From Vampirovibrionales bacterium (GTDB taxonomy: Bacteria > Cyanobacteriota > Vampirovibrionia > Vampirovibrionales > JAJTHC01), in the NCBI GenBank assembly GCA_021299615.1, contig JAJTHC010000192.1, forward strand, positions 1 to 11,422: a stretch of DNA of 11,422 nucleotides, given 5' to 3'. Shown one piece after another: positions 1 through 5,827 of the stretch. The translations under genes and the position numbers were made by a program. The notes below the pieces were generated by a model. The model did no database searches. It worked only from the letters and a program-made list of their open reading frames with translations, and was not told the origin of the DNA. The first letter of the stretch is position 1; each line of letters opens with the position of its first letter.

Positions 1-5
1 GATAA

Positions 6-121
6 TTTTCTGTACAGTGTCTATACGTTGTCGCTACGATTATTTTGTTCTGTTATGTAGGTCTGTCTACACGCCCTCACAAAATAATCTAGGCTCCTAG
101 TCTAGCCTACTGTACAGAAAA
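6..121 (-). repeat. Palindromic repeat family, copy A, 3' of pyrB
   Basis: A complete element bounded by a perfect 13-bp inverted repeat: TTTTCTGTACAGT at 6-18 and ACTGTACAGAAAA at 109-121. Inside are a second perfect 11-bp pair (38-48 with 79-89), an apical 5-bp hairpin (56-60 with 67-71) and a side hairpin TAGGCT/AGCCTA (90-95 with 104-109). On the minus strand it contains the family signature CTAGGAGCCTAG followed later by GTAGCGACAACG. It begins 12 nt downstream of the pyrB stop, so it would be the 3' untranslated end of that mRNA. No uridine tract follows, so it is not a classic intrinsic terminator. I cannot name the family. Confidence 0.75.
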
Positions 122-133
122 CTCTAAATTCAG

Positions 134-1090
134 CTATAATGCCCAGATCAAGCAAGCCATCCGTATGGCAACACCGTTTCGCACCTGCTGATTGATCAAC
201 GATTTGGGATGCTTGGCTAGATCCGCATGCAATTCCACGCCCCAATTCACAGGCCCAGGATGCATGAGCTTCACCCGATTGTAACGAGCCAAATGATCAG
301 GCGTAAGCTGAATCTTCTGCACGAGAGCTTCCAACGCCTCAGGCGTTTCAGACGCCGATAAACGCTCCTTTTGCAAGCGTAACGCCATGATGACATCGAC
401 TTGAGCCAGTAGCGTTTCTAAATCAAATTCGGGTGAATCTTTCAACTGTAGCTCCTGCTTCCAACGATCCAGCGTCGCAGGCGAAGGAGCCAAGGCATCA
501 GGGGCGTGAAGCTTCACTTGCACACCGAGCTTTTTGGCTAGCGTCAAGCTCGCCGTCACCACACGACTATGCTTAATATCGCCCACAATCCCAAGCCGTA
601 ATTTTTTCAAATCATCAAAATTATAGCCCGCTTGCTGATACAACGTCAACACATCCAACAAGCCTTGCGTCGGGTGATCGCTCATGCCGTCGCCTGCGTT
701 GAGTAGGGCGAGGCGTCCGTGGGTGTGCTTGTCTAGTTCGAGGTGGATGCCGTCTTGAGCGTGACGAAGCACCACGGCATCAACGCCCATGGCAATGAGC
801 GTTTCAAGGGTATCTTCAAGGGATTCGCCCTTTTTTAGGCTGGATTGTTCCACAGGAAAAGGTAAGATGGTTGCCCCAAGATTCTTCGCCGCAAGCTCAA
901 AACTCAAGCGTGTTCGGGTGGAAGCTTCATGGAAGAGCGTCGTCACTGTTTTACCTTTCAGCGAGTCGTTGTGAAAGGGCCTGCCCGTCGCACGAGCCTT
1001 TTCCATGGCATCGACAAAGCCTTGTGCCGTACGGATGAGCTGGTACAGGGTATCAACATCTAGGGTGTTGGAACGTAACAATGAACGCAT
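134..1090 (-). CDS. pyrB: Aspartate carbamoyltransferase catalytic chain
   Basis: Condenses carbamoyl phosphate with aspartate to carbamoyl-aspartate, the first committed step of de novo pyrimidine synthesis, in the cytoplasm. The 318 residues match the usual length of about 310. Family motifs appear in order: the carbamoyl-phosphate loop STRTR (57-61), LKKGES (85-90), VLRH (107-110), the HPTQ signature (139-142), GDIKHSR (170-176), ALRLQKER in the aspartate domain (236-243) and MHPGP (276-280). The start is supported by AAGGA about 7 nt upstream. No pyrI regulatory chain or other pyr gene is adjacent. A probable promoter lies at 1261-1289, giving a leader of about 165 nt that contains a large inverted-repeat element. 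One oddity is Trp283 where many relatives have Arg (HPGPVNRG). Function is very likely intact, since the substrate-binding motifs are present. Confidence 0.96.
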   Translation of the reverse strand: MRSLLRSNTLDVDTLYQLIRTAQGFVDAMEKARATGRPFHNDSLKGKTVTTLFHEASTRTRLSFELAAKNLGATILPFPVEQSSLKKGESLEDTLETLIAMGVDAVVLRHAQDGIHLELDKHTHGRLALLNAGDGMSDHPTQGLLDVLTLYQQAGYNFDDLKKLRLGIVGDIKHSRVVTASLTLAKKLGVQVKLHAPDALAPSPATLDRWKQELQLKDSPEFDLETLLAQVDVIMALRLQKERLSASETPEALEALVQKIQLTPDHLARYNRVKLMHPGPVNWGVELHADLAKHPKSLINQQVRNGVAIRMACLIWAL

Positions 1091-1119
1091 AGCAGGATCC
1101 TTTTTTTGTTCTAGTGGCT

Positions 1120-1251
1120 TTGTCCCCCCTCCTAATTTTAGGAGGGGGTTAGGGGGCGGTTAAACCCTAGACTTCGTTGGTGAGTTTAACCTCACCCTCG
1201 AACGTCTTTCAGACGTTCTCTTCCCTCTCCTAAAATTAGGAGAGGGGACAA
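1120..1251. repeat. 132-bp GC-rich inverted-repeat element (MITE/REP-like)
   Basis: The ends TTGTCCCC (1120-1127) and GGGGACAA (1244-1251) are perfect inverted repeats, and imperfect pairing extends inward to arms of about 29 nt. Each arm is itself a hairpin: an 11-bp stem at 1125-1135/1138-1148 and another at 1223-1233/1236-1246. Further hairpins lie between them: GAACGTCT/AGACGTTC (1200-1207/1211-1218), GGTGAG/CTCACC (1179-1184/1191-1196) and GGTTAAAC/GTTTAACC (1158-1165/1184-1191). The G/C runs contrast with the AT-rich surroundings, which suggests a small mobile or dispersed repeat. If the proposed pyrB promoter is right, it lies wholly in the pyrB leader. No target-site duplication was evident. 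Confidence 0.7.
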
Positions 1252-1260
1252 GACAATTGA

Positions 1261-1289
1261 ATCATAGCAAAATAGAGCATTTAGAGCAA
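1261..1289 (-). promoter_or_regulatory. Probable pyrB promoter (extended -10)
   Basis: On the minus strand, TGCTATGAT forms an extended -10 (hexamer 1261-1266). A weak -35, TTGCTC, lies at 1284-1289 with a 17-nt spacer. Transcription would start near 1254 and run through the inverted-repeat element into pyrB. The -35 is poor (3 of 6), so the call rests on the extended -10 and its position. Confidence 0.4.
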
Positions 1290-1303
1290 TTGTAAAGATT
1301 TAC

Positions 1304-1332
1304 TTGCAAATGATTCTCAAATGCGATAGAAT
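1304..1332 (+). promoter_or_regulatory. Promoter with overlapping Fur box
   Basis: TTGCAA (1304-1309) and TAGAAT (1327-1332) are separated by exactly 17 nt, a good sigma-70-type arrangement. The sequence TGCAAATGATTCTCA at 1305-1319 fits the 7-1-7 Fur-box consensus TGATAATNATTATCA at 11 of 14 symmetric positions and covers the -35 and spacer, where a bound repressor would block polymerase. No protein gene follows on this strand before an intrinsic terminator at 1414-1442, so the promoter most simply serves a small RNA. That Fur itself binds is inferred; no fur gene is in the window. Confidence 0.55.
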
Positions 1333-1338
1333 AATTAC

Positions 1339-1442
1339 ATAGACAAAAATACGAGTCTTCAGACAACTCGTGTATCTTCTTTTCTATGTTCAAACCAGAT
1401 TATTCAGACATGGGCATCGCTTCAACAGCGATGCTTTTTTTT
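1339..1442 (+). ncRNA. Candidate Fur-regulated small RNA (RyhB-like by design)
   Basis: Predicted transcript of about 104 nt, from roughly 7 nt after the -10 hexamer to the end of a T8 terminator. It would have a 5' hairpin (ATACGAGT at 1349-1356 with ACTCGTGTAT at 1366-1375), an unpaired middle section and the terminator hairpin. The middle contains a pyrimidine stretch, TCTTCTTTTCT (1375-1385), that could pair with purine-rich ribosome binding sites. The layout (iron-box promoter, about 100 nt, no credible ORF, strong terminator) matches iron-sparing small RNAs such as RyhB or PrrF, but there is no sequence likeness to claim. A 33-codon reading frame at 1386-1487 lacks a ribosome binding site and runs through the terminator. 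Confidence 0.5.
1414..1442 (+). terminator. Strong intrinsic terminator
   Basis: Perfect 8-bp stem GCATCGCT (1414-1421) and AGCGATGC (1427-1434) with a 5-nt loop, followed at once by eight T residues (1435-1442). The T tract is on the plus strand only, so it ends a rightward transcript. The only rightward promoter seen upstream is the Fur-box promoter at 1304-1332. Confidence 0.85.
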
Positions 1443-1487
1443 ATACGGTTACTATACGCCAAAACACGTCTTTTGTCAAAAATATAG

Positions 1488-1695
1488 TATACTGTTTTAT
1501 AGATAAAATGAGCTATTAGACTATTCTAGGAGCCTAGATTTTTTGTGAGGGCGTTTACACAGACGTACATAACAGAACAAAAAAATCGTAGCGACAACGA
1601 AGACGCCAGACGCTATTCAATCTAAGAAATGGTATCACAAAATAATCTAGGCTCCTCGTCTAGCCTAAGTATGGAAAACTCTTTAAAACAGTATA
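1488..1695. repeat. Palindromic repeat family, inverted pair B/C, 3' of the PHP gene
   Basis: The 208-bp element is bounded by a perfect 12-bp inverted repeat, TATACTGTTTTA (1488-1499) and TAAAACAGTATA (1684-1695). Inside, 1528-1548 and 1635-1656 are near-perfect inverted copies (one base deleted) of the AGGAGCCTAGATT...TTTTGTGA block, 86 nt apart. Copy B (plus strand, about 1526-1602) carries the whole family core, including its own hairpin GATTTTTTGT with ACAAAAAAATC and the block GTAGCGACAACGAAGA. Copy C (minus strand) carries only the first part, colinear with copy A. The element begins 13 nt downstream of the stop of the leftward gene at 1709, the same placement as copy A behind pyrB. 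Confidence 0.7.
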
Positions 1696-1708
1696 TATGA
1701 GGAGCGAA

Positions 1709-2572
1709 TTAAGCCAGCTTAATATTCGCTTGATGACGCTTTTGAAAGGCGGCTTCGAGCTTGTCACTCACATGTTCAGGCATCACCAAGCGGTGGTGTG
1801 CCGTGGCGTACAAGTCAGGCGTGCCGTGGAAATCCGTGCCACCTGTCACCAGTAAATCATGCTCTTCCGCCAAGCTACAAAAGTATTCAATCACAGGGGG
1901 AATATGGCTCTTATGAAAGGCTTCAAGCCCCATCAATCCGTAGCCGATGAGTTCAGGAATGAGCTTTTCAATGCCTTCCGTCAATCCTGGGTGAGCAATT
2001 ACAGGGATGCCTCCGCTTTCGTAAATCGCTTCCACCGCCTCATGCGGAGCAACCGTTTCACGTTGCACATAGGTCAGCGAATTCGATTTCAGATACTTGT
2101 TAAAGGCTTCGGACATGGTGCGAACGGCTTTTTTCTCTAGCAGAATCTTCGCCACATGGGGGCGACCAATCGCCCCTTCAGGGTGAGACAAGCCAAACAC
2201 GTCATCAGGCGAGATTTTGATATTCGTTTTACGAGCAATTTTTTCCACCATGTCTTTAATCTGCACCCGACGGCGGGCTTGGTGATCGCTCATCACATCT
2301 TGAATATAGCTATTGGTGTCATCAATAAAATAGCCTAAAACGTGCAAGTCTTCTTTGCCCCAGTGCGTATTGATTTCAATACTGCGAATGAGGTTTAAGC
2401 CCAATTCTTGGGCTTTAGGCACGAGACGCTCGTAACCAGCGGTGGTGTCGTGATCCGTGACGGCGACGGTTTTTACGCCTTGAACAGCGACAGCAGCGAG
2501 AAGCTCTTCAGGCTGAGAAGATCCGTCCGAAAAGACGGTGTGCATATGGTAATCCGCTTTAGCATTTGGCAT
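1709..2572 (-). CDS. PHP-domain phosphoesterase (TrpH/YciV/RNase AM-like)
   Basis: A 287-residue metal-dependent phosphoesterase of the polymerase and histidinol phosphatase (PHP) superfamily. Metal-ligand motifs are complete: HMH (9-11), D16 in FSDG, TDHD (39-42), E66, H77, H139 in GRPHVAK, AHP with H194, H220, and the final TDFHG with D247 and H249. The order and the GRPH motif fit the TrpH group, whose studied members hydrolyse 3',5'-nucleoside bisphosphates and trim 5' ends of RNA. The substrate here is inferred only. No signal peptide, so it is cytoplasmic. A Shine-Dalgarno-like AAGGA lies 12 nt upstream, a little distant. It stands alone and is followed after 13 nt by a palindromic repeat element. 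A histidinol-phosphatase role is less likely, with no his genes nearby. Confidence 0.85.
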   Translation of the reverse strand: MPNAKADYHMHTVFSDGSSQPEELLAAVAVQGVKTVAVTDHDTTAGYERLVPKAQELGLNLIRSIEINTHWGKEDLHVLGYFIDDTNSYIQDVMSDHQARRRVQIKDMVEKIARKTNIKISPDDVFGLSHPEGAIGRPHVAKILLEKKAVRTMSEAFNKYLKSNSLTYVQRETVAPHEAVEAIYESGGIPVIAHPGLTEGIEKLIPELIGYGLMGLEAFHKSHIPPVIEYFCSLAEEHDLLVTGGTDFHGTPDLYATAHHRLVMPEHVSDKLEAAFQKRHQANIKLA

Positions 2573-2616
2573 TGCATTCGCTATTCCTTTTTAGTTAGTA
2601 AATAAGTAACTCTATC

Positions 2617-2645
2617 ATCTTAACGTAATTTCAGCATAATGAAAA
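2617..2645 (-). promoter_or_regulatory. Possible promoter of the PHP-domain gene
   Basis: On the minus strand TTTTCA (2640-2645) and TAAGAT (2617-2622) are separated by 17 nt, each matching 4 of 6 consensus positions. The predicted leader is about 38 nt. Position and spacing are right, but the hexamers are weak in an AT-rich stretch where chance matches are common. Confidence 0.3.
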
Positions 2646-2811
2646 CCCATTCTTAAGGGGATGTTTACATTTTGAGATTGTTACAATAACAGAAACAAAG
2701 TGAAAACCCTTATTCCATTAAGGATTTTCAAACTTATTCAAACAAATAACATAGCCAAAATATTAAAAAAAAATAAATATCGTAACAATTTAATCGAAAT
2801 ACTTTTTATTG

Positions 2812-2820
2812 TGCTATAAT
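2812..2820 (+). promoter_or_regulatory. Extended -10 element upstream of the zinc/Gly-rich gene
   Basis: TGCTATAAT is a perfect extended -10 (TGN plus TATAAT at 2815-2820). No good -35 is present at 17 nt; TCGAAA at 2794-2799 is close but gives a 15-nt spacer. It would start a long leader for the gene at 3193. A nearer -35-like TTGACT at 3117-3122 lacks a good -10, so the true start is open. Confidence 0.35.
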
Positions 2821-3192
2821 GAATAAAATAATACGTATTTGTTTATTATAGCGTCCCAAATTCATTTTTAATTTATTTTTCCTTTCACAAGGGGGTAGGC
2901 GCTTTTTTCCAGTTTGCAAAATAGATTCTACTAAACCTAGAGAGTCTTTGTGGGGAGGATTGGATTACAATATCGTCCTTGTCTAGCTTTAAAATACTTT
3001 TGTGATAAATACTTCTACTATTGTGAGGATCCTAATAAAACCTTAAATAATACTTTATTAAATTCAAACTGTTACGATGTTATAAAATATCCATTGCTAA
3101 AAGCAGTATTTATATTTTGACTTGTTGTTTTCTTTAGCTTTTACCTGTTTGCAGATGGATAATTAAAAAATATAGAGGCTTATGTTGTAAGA

Positions 3193-4590
3193 ATGTACAA
3201 AAATAATTGTTCCAAATGTGGAATTACCTTTGAAACCAAGAACCCCCAGCGAATTATCTGTCCCGATTGTTTATACAAAACAAGAACAACTGAAGAAAAT
3301 CCTCAAGGCCCACAAGGAGGCTTCCGTGAAGAAGGCGGTTTTGCTCCTGCGGCAGATGATCAACGTGGCAATTATGCTCCACGTCAAGGCAATTACCAAA
3401 ACAGATCCCCTCAAGGTGGTGGGTATCAAGGTGGATACCAAGGCGGTGGCGGTGGCTATCAAAATCGTCCACAACAAGGTGGATACCAAGGCGGTGGCGG
3501 TGGCTATCAAAATCGTCCGCAACAAGGTGGCTATCAAGGCGGTGGCGGTGGCTATCAAAATCGTCCGCAACAAGGTGGATACCAAGGCGGTGGCGGAGGT
3601 TATCAAAATCGTCCGCAACAAGGTTCCTATCAAGGCGGTGGCGGAGGTTATCAAAATCGTCCGCAACAAGGTGGCTATCAAGGCGGTGGCGGCGGAGGCT
3701 ATCAAAACCGTCCACAACAAGGTGGATACGGTAATCGTCCGCAGGGTGGTGGTTATGGAAACCGTCCGCAAGGTGGGGGGTTTAACCGTCCGCAGGGTGG
3801 GGGCTACGGTCGTCCACAAGGCGGAGGCTTTAATCGTGGCGGGGGACGTCCTCCTGCTCGTCGCATGTTTGTGGAGCCTGAAATTTTGGCTGAAATTGAA
3901 AAACGCTATAGAGCGTGTTTGCCTCTGCCGAACCCCGATTTTCACACCGTCGTGGGTGAAGAGCTAAACATGGATCCGATGAAAGTGTTTTTTGGCATCA
4001 ACTTGATTCGTCAGAAAATGAACTTGCCGAAGGTGGATCTTCCTAAGCGTCCTTTAGCCGTGTCTTCGGATCAATTGCAAGCGATTCAAATGTTGTATGA
4101 ACCTTATTTGCCAACGCCTCCCATTGGGATTCACAAAATCGTGGCAAAGCAGTTACGCATTGATGAATGGCGTGTTCACGTGGCGATTAAGCTTATTCGT
4201 AAGTCTCGTAATTTACCGCAGTGGAATGAGGGGCGTCCCGATTTACCTGAAGCGATGAAGGTCGAAATCGAAGCGGCTCGTCAACGGATGTTGGCGGATG
4301 AAGATTTGGTCAAAGCGGCTCAAGAAGCCAATGATCAAGCGGCGGCTGAAGCCCTCGCCAAAGAAGAAGTGAAAGCTCAAAAGACCGCTGCCAAAGCGGA
4401 AGCGACTGCAGAAGCTAGCATCGATGTTGACGCTCCTAAACCTGTGATTTTAACGGCTCCTTCTTCTGAAGTTACATTAGAAGTGACTGAAATGCCTTCG
4501 GAAGATGCTCCTAAAAAGCGTGGACGCCCTAAGAAAGTAGCGGTCGAAGAGGTCACAAGTGTTCAATCTGTGATTTTGGATGCTTCTTAA
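3193..4590 (+). CDS. Zinc-finger, Gly/Tyr/Gln-rich, duplicated-motif protein
   Basis: I do not recognise this 465-residue protein as a named family. From the N-terminus: a zinc-ribbon-like quartet C6, C9, C23, C26 (CxxC-x13-CxxC); a low-complexity tract at about 56-220 rich in Gly, Tyr, Gln and Arg, including six near-identical units GGYQGGGGGYQNRPQQ (80-176) and then shorter GGGYGNRPQ-like units; a duplicated motif of about 55 residues (227-282 and 289-346) with shared pattern Y...LP.P...H..V...L..D...V...I.LIR...NLP; a charged Ala/Glu/Lys stretch (355-410); and an AT-hook-like KKRGRPKK (441-448). These parts suggest a cytoplasmic nucleic-acid-binding protein, perhaps condensate-forming; that is inference. 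Ribosome binding is weak (AGAGG 14 nt upstream). It precedes secE by 111 nt, with no clear terminator between. Confidence 0.85.
   Translation: MYKNNCSKCGITFETKNPQRIICPDCLYKTRTTEENPQGPQGGFREEGGFAPAADDQRGNYAPRQGNYQNRSPQGGGYQGGYQGGGGGYQNRPQQGGYQGGGGGYQNRPQQGGYQGGGGGYQNRPQQGGYQGGGGGYQNRPQQGSYQGGGGGYQNRPQQGGYQGGGGGGYQNRPQQGGYGNRPQGGGYGNRPQGGGFNRPQGGGYGRPQGGGFNRGGGRPPARRMFVEPEILAEIEKRYRACLPLPNPDFHTVVGEELNMDPMKVFFGINLIRQKMNLPKVDLPKRPLAVSSDQLQAIQMLYEPYLPTPPIGIHKIVAKQLRIDEWRVHVAIKLIRKSRNLPQWNEGRPDLPEAMKVEIEAARQRMLADEDLVKAAQEANDQAAAEALAKEEVKAQKTAAKAEATAEASIDVDAPKPVILTAPSSEVTLEVTEMPSEDAPKKRGRPKKVAVEEVTSVQSVILDAS
3430..3720 (+). repeat. In-frame tandem repeat, six units of 48 bp (last unit 51 bp)
   Basis: Six consecutive copies of a 48-nt unit encoding GGYQGGGGGYQNRPQQ. 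The fifth has Ser for Gly at its second position, and the sixth has one extra Gly codon. Units differ mainly at synonymous third positions (for example cgtccgcaa versus cgtccacaa), but blocks of adjacent units are identical, which implies recent slippage or unequal exchange. Copy number is likely to vary between strains without breaking the reading frame. Confidence 0.9.
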
Positions 4591-4701
4591 GTGTAGTCGA
4601 ACGAATCGTTTCTCATCGTCTTTTTTATGTTAGAATTAAAGAAACGGCTCGAAATGCGTTTGGTCGTTCACTTATTTGACTGATAAAGGATATTTTCCCT
4701 A

Positions 4702-4950
4702 ATGACACTGGAACTCCAAAATCCACCGCCTGTCGCTATGTCGAATGACGCCTCTGCATCCAATTGGTTTGTGGACTTCTTTAAAGGTGTACAGCAAACA
4801 TGGTATAAAATTACTTGGCCCACCGCTCGCCAGTTAACCGTGCAAGTCCTGATTACGGTTGCTGTTACTATATTTGCGACGACTTTGGTGTGGGGTTTGG
4901 ACAATATCTACCGTATTTTAATTCAAACCTTTGTTTTAGGGCGAGGCTAG
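4702..4950 (+). CDS. secE: Protein translocase subunit SecE
   Basis: The small essential subunit of the SecYEG channel, which clamps SecY in the cytoplasmic membrane. The 82 residues fit the short single-helix form found in most bacteria rather than the three-helix enterobacterial form. The amphipathic helix (FVDFFKGVQQTWYKI, 23-37) leads into the conserved Trp-Pro turn (TWPTARQL, W39-P40), then one membrane segment at about 47-68. The start has AAAGGA 11 nt upstream. It is followed by nusG, the classic pairing, although 133 nt separate the two and a weak possible promoter (TTGAAT 4982-4987, TAAACT 5004-5009) sits between them. No tRNA-Trp or rpmG precedes it. Confidence 0.93.
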   Translation: MTLELQNPPPVAMSNDASASNWFVDFFKGVQQTWYKITWPTARQLTVQVLITVAVTIFATTLVWGLDNIYRILIQTFVLGRG

Positions 4951-5083
4951 TTACATTTTTTTGTTTTCCTTATTTTAAGGTTTGAATCAAAATAATTTTA
5001 TGTTAAACTCAGAGAATGTTGTACAAAATGACTCGTTAATCGTTTGAATTAACAATGATTTGCAAAGAAGGCTTAAAAAATCC

Positions 5084-5818
5084 ATGATGACTCAAAAATC
5101 TACCGAAGAATCTCTATTTCCCATTGAACACGTTGAAGAAGTGGAAGATGTTGAGGTCTTTGAAACGGCCGAAGAAGATTCACTCGACTTTAGTATGGAA
5201 GACGATAGCGAAACTGCCGTAGCGGAAAAAAGCTATCAGGCGGAAGATATGCCTCAAGGGACGAAAGTCCTTGAAGACGGTAGCCAAGGTAAACGCAAGC
5301 GTTGGTTCATTATTCACACCTATAGTGGGCATGAAAACAAGGTGAAAATCAACCTTGAACGTCGTATTGAATCGATGGGCATGCAAAATAAGATCTTTCG
5401 TGTGGAAGTGCCTCAAAAGCCTGTGACCAAAATTAAAGACGGCAAACGCATTGAAAAAGACGAGCATTTGTTTCCGTCTTACGTCTTGATTGAAATGATT
5501 ATGGATGACGATTCTTGGTACTGTGTGCGTTACACACCAGGGGTAACGAAATTTGTGGGTGGGGAAAAGAGACCTATTCCTGCACGGGATTCTGAGATTA
5601 AAAAAATCTTGGGTCGTGGTCAAAGCACTAAGAAGAAGGTGGAAGTCGATCTTAAAGTGGGCGACAATATTCAGGTTATTTCTGGGCCTTTCTCTGACTT
5701 TGAAGGAACGGTTACTGAAGTTCAAATTGAAAAAGAACGTCTTAAAGCGACGATCTCCATTTTTGGACGTGAAACCCCTGTTGAACTCGTCTTTAGCCAA
5801 GTTCAAAAACGTATTTAA
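5084..5818 (+). CDS. nusG: Transcription termination/antitermination factor NusG
   Basis: Binds the RNA polymerase clamp and modulates pausing, Rho termination and coupling to the ribosome. From the chosen start it has 244 residues, against about 180 usual. The NGN domain runs from about residue 72 (KRWFIIHTYSGHENKV) through HLFPSYVLIEM, TPGVTKFVGG and KRPIP to about 170. The KOW domain is at 188-244, with VGDNIQVISGPFSDFEG. The first 66 or so residues are a strongly acidic, Tyr/Trp-poor extension unlike the compact Escherichia coli protein. The start is ATG at 5084 (a second ATG follows directly), with AAGAAGG 12 nt upstream; an in-frame TTG at 5060 lies before that site and is unlikely. Nine bases after its stop begins gpmI, where rplK is expected. 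Confidence 0.94.
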   Translation: MMTQKSTEESLFPIEHVEEVEDVEVFETAEEDSLDFSMEDDSETAVAEKSYQAEDMPQGTKVLEDGSQGKRKRWFIIHTYSGHENKVKINLERRIESMGMQNKIFRVEVPQKPVTKIKDGKRIEKDEHLFPSYVLIEMIMDDDSWYCVRYTPGVTKFVGGEKRPIPARDSEIKKILGRGQSTKKKVEVDLKVGDNIQVISGPFSDFEGTVTEVQIEKERLKATISIFGRETPVELVFSQVQKRI

Positions 5819-5827
5819 GGTTGCTTT

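Larger units (their letters stand above)
2573..3192. other. AT-rich 620-bp intergenic region without a convincing gene
   Basis: Lies between two divergent genes, so it must hold both promoters. Visible signals are a weak leftward promoter (2617-2645), an extended -10 on the plus strand (2812-2820) and a hairpin of 11 pairs with one mismatch (2702-2712 with 2719-2729). A more GC-rich island at about 2885-2995 contains a possible weak outer stem (AAACCTAG near 2933 and CTAGCTTT near 2981). No reading frame beyond a few codons has a ribosome binding site. If transcription starts near 2827, the rightward gene has a leader of about 365 nt, long enough for a structured regulatory RNA, but I recognise no known riboswitch in it. 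Confidence 0.5.

Noticed and set aside
1386..1487. 33-codon frame starting inside the candidate small RNA
   Set aside because: It has no ribosome binding site (a pyrimidine stretch precedes it) and runs through the T8 terminator; composition is not protein-like.
1488..1503. Similarity of TATACTGTTTTATAG at 1488 to TATACTGTTGTATAAG at 11317, as an IS-derived end
   Set aside because: The likeness is confined to a short AT-rich block that also reads as a -10 hexamer; the flanks do not match, so chance is enough.
2702..2729. Hairpin GAAAACCCTTA/TAAGGATTTTC as a terminator or CIRCE-type operator
   Set aside because: One mismatch, no T tract and no match to the CIRCE consensus; in such AT-rich sequence it may be fortuitous.
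3218..3967. Long open frames on both strands over the Gly-rich gene, up to 249 codons
   Set aside because: They result from the stop-free 48-bp coding repeat read in other frames; the products are monotonous repeats without domains, while the frame at 3193-4590 has a zinc motif and a conserved duplicated domain.
5060..5083. TTG start extending NusG by eight residues
   Set aside because: The Shine-Dalgarno-like AAGAAGG lies inside this extension and points to the ATG at 5084.
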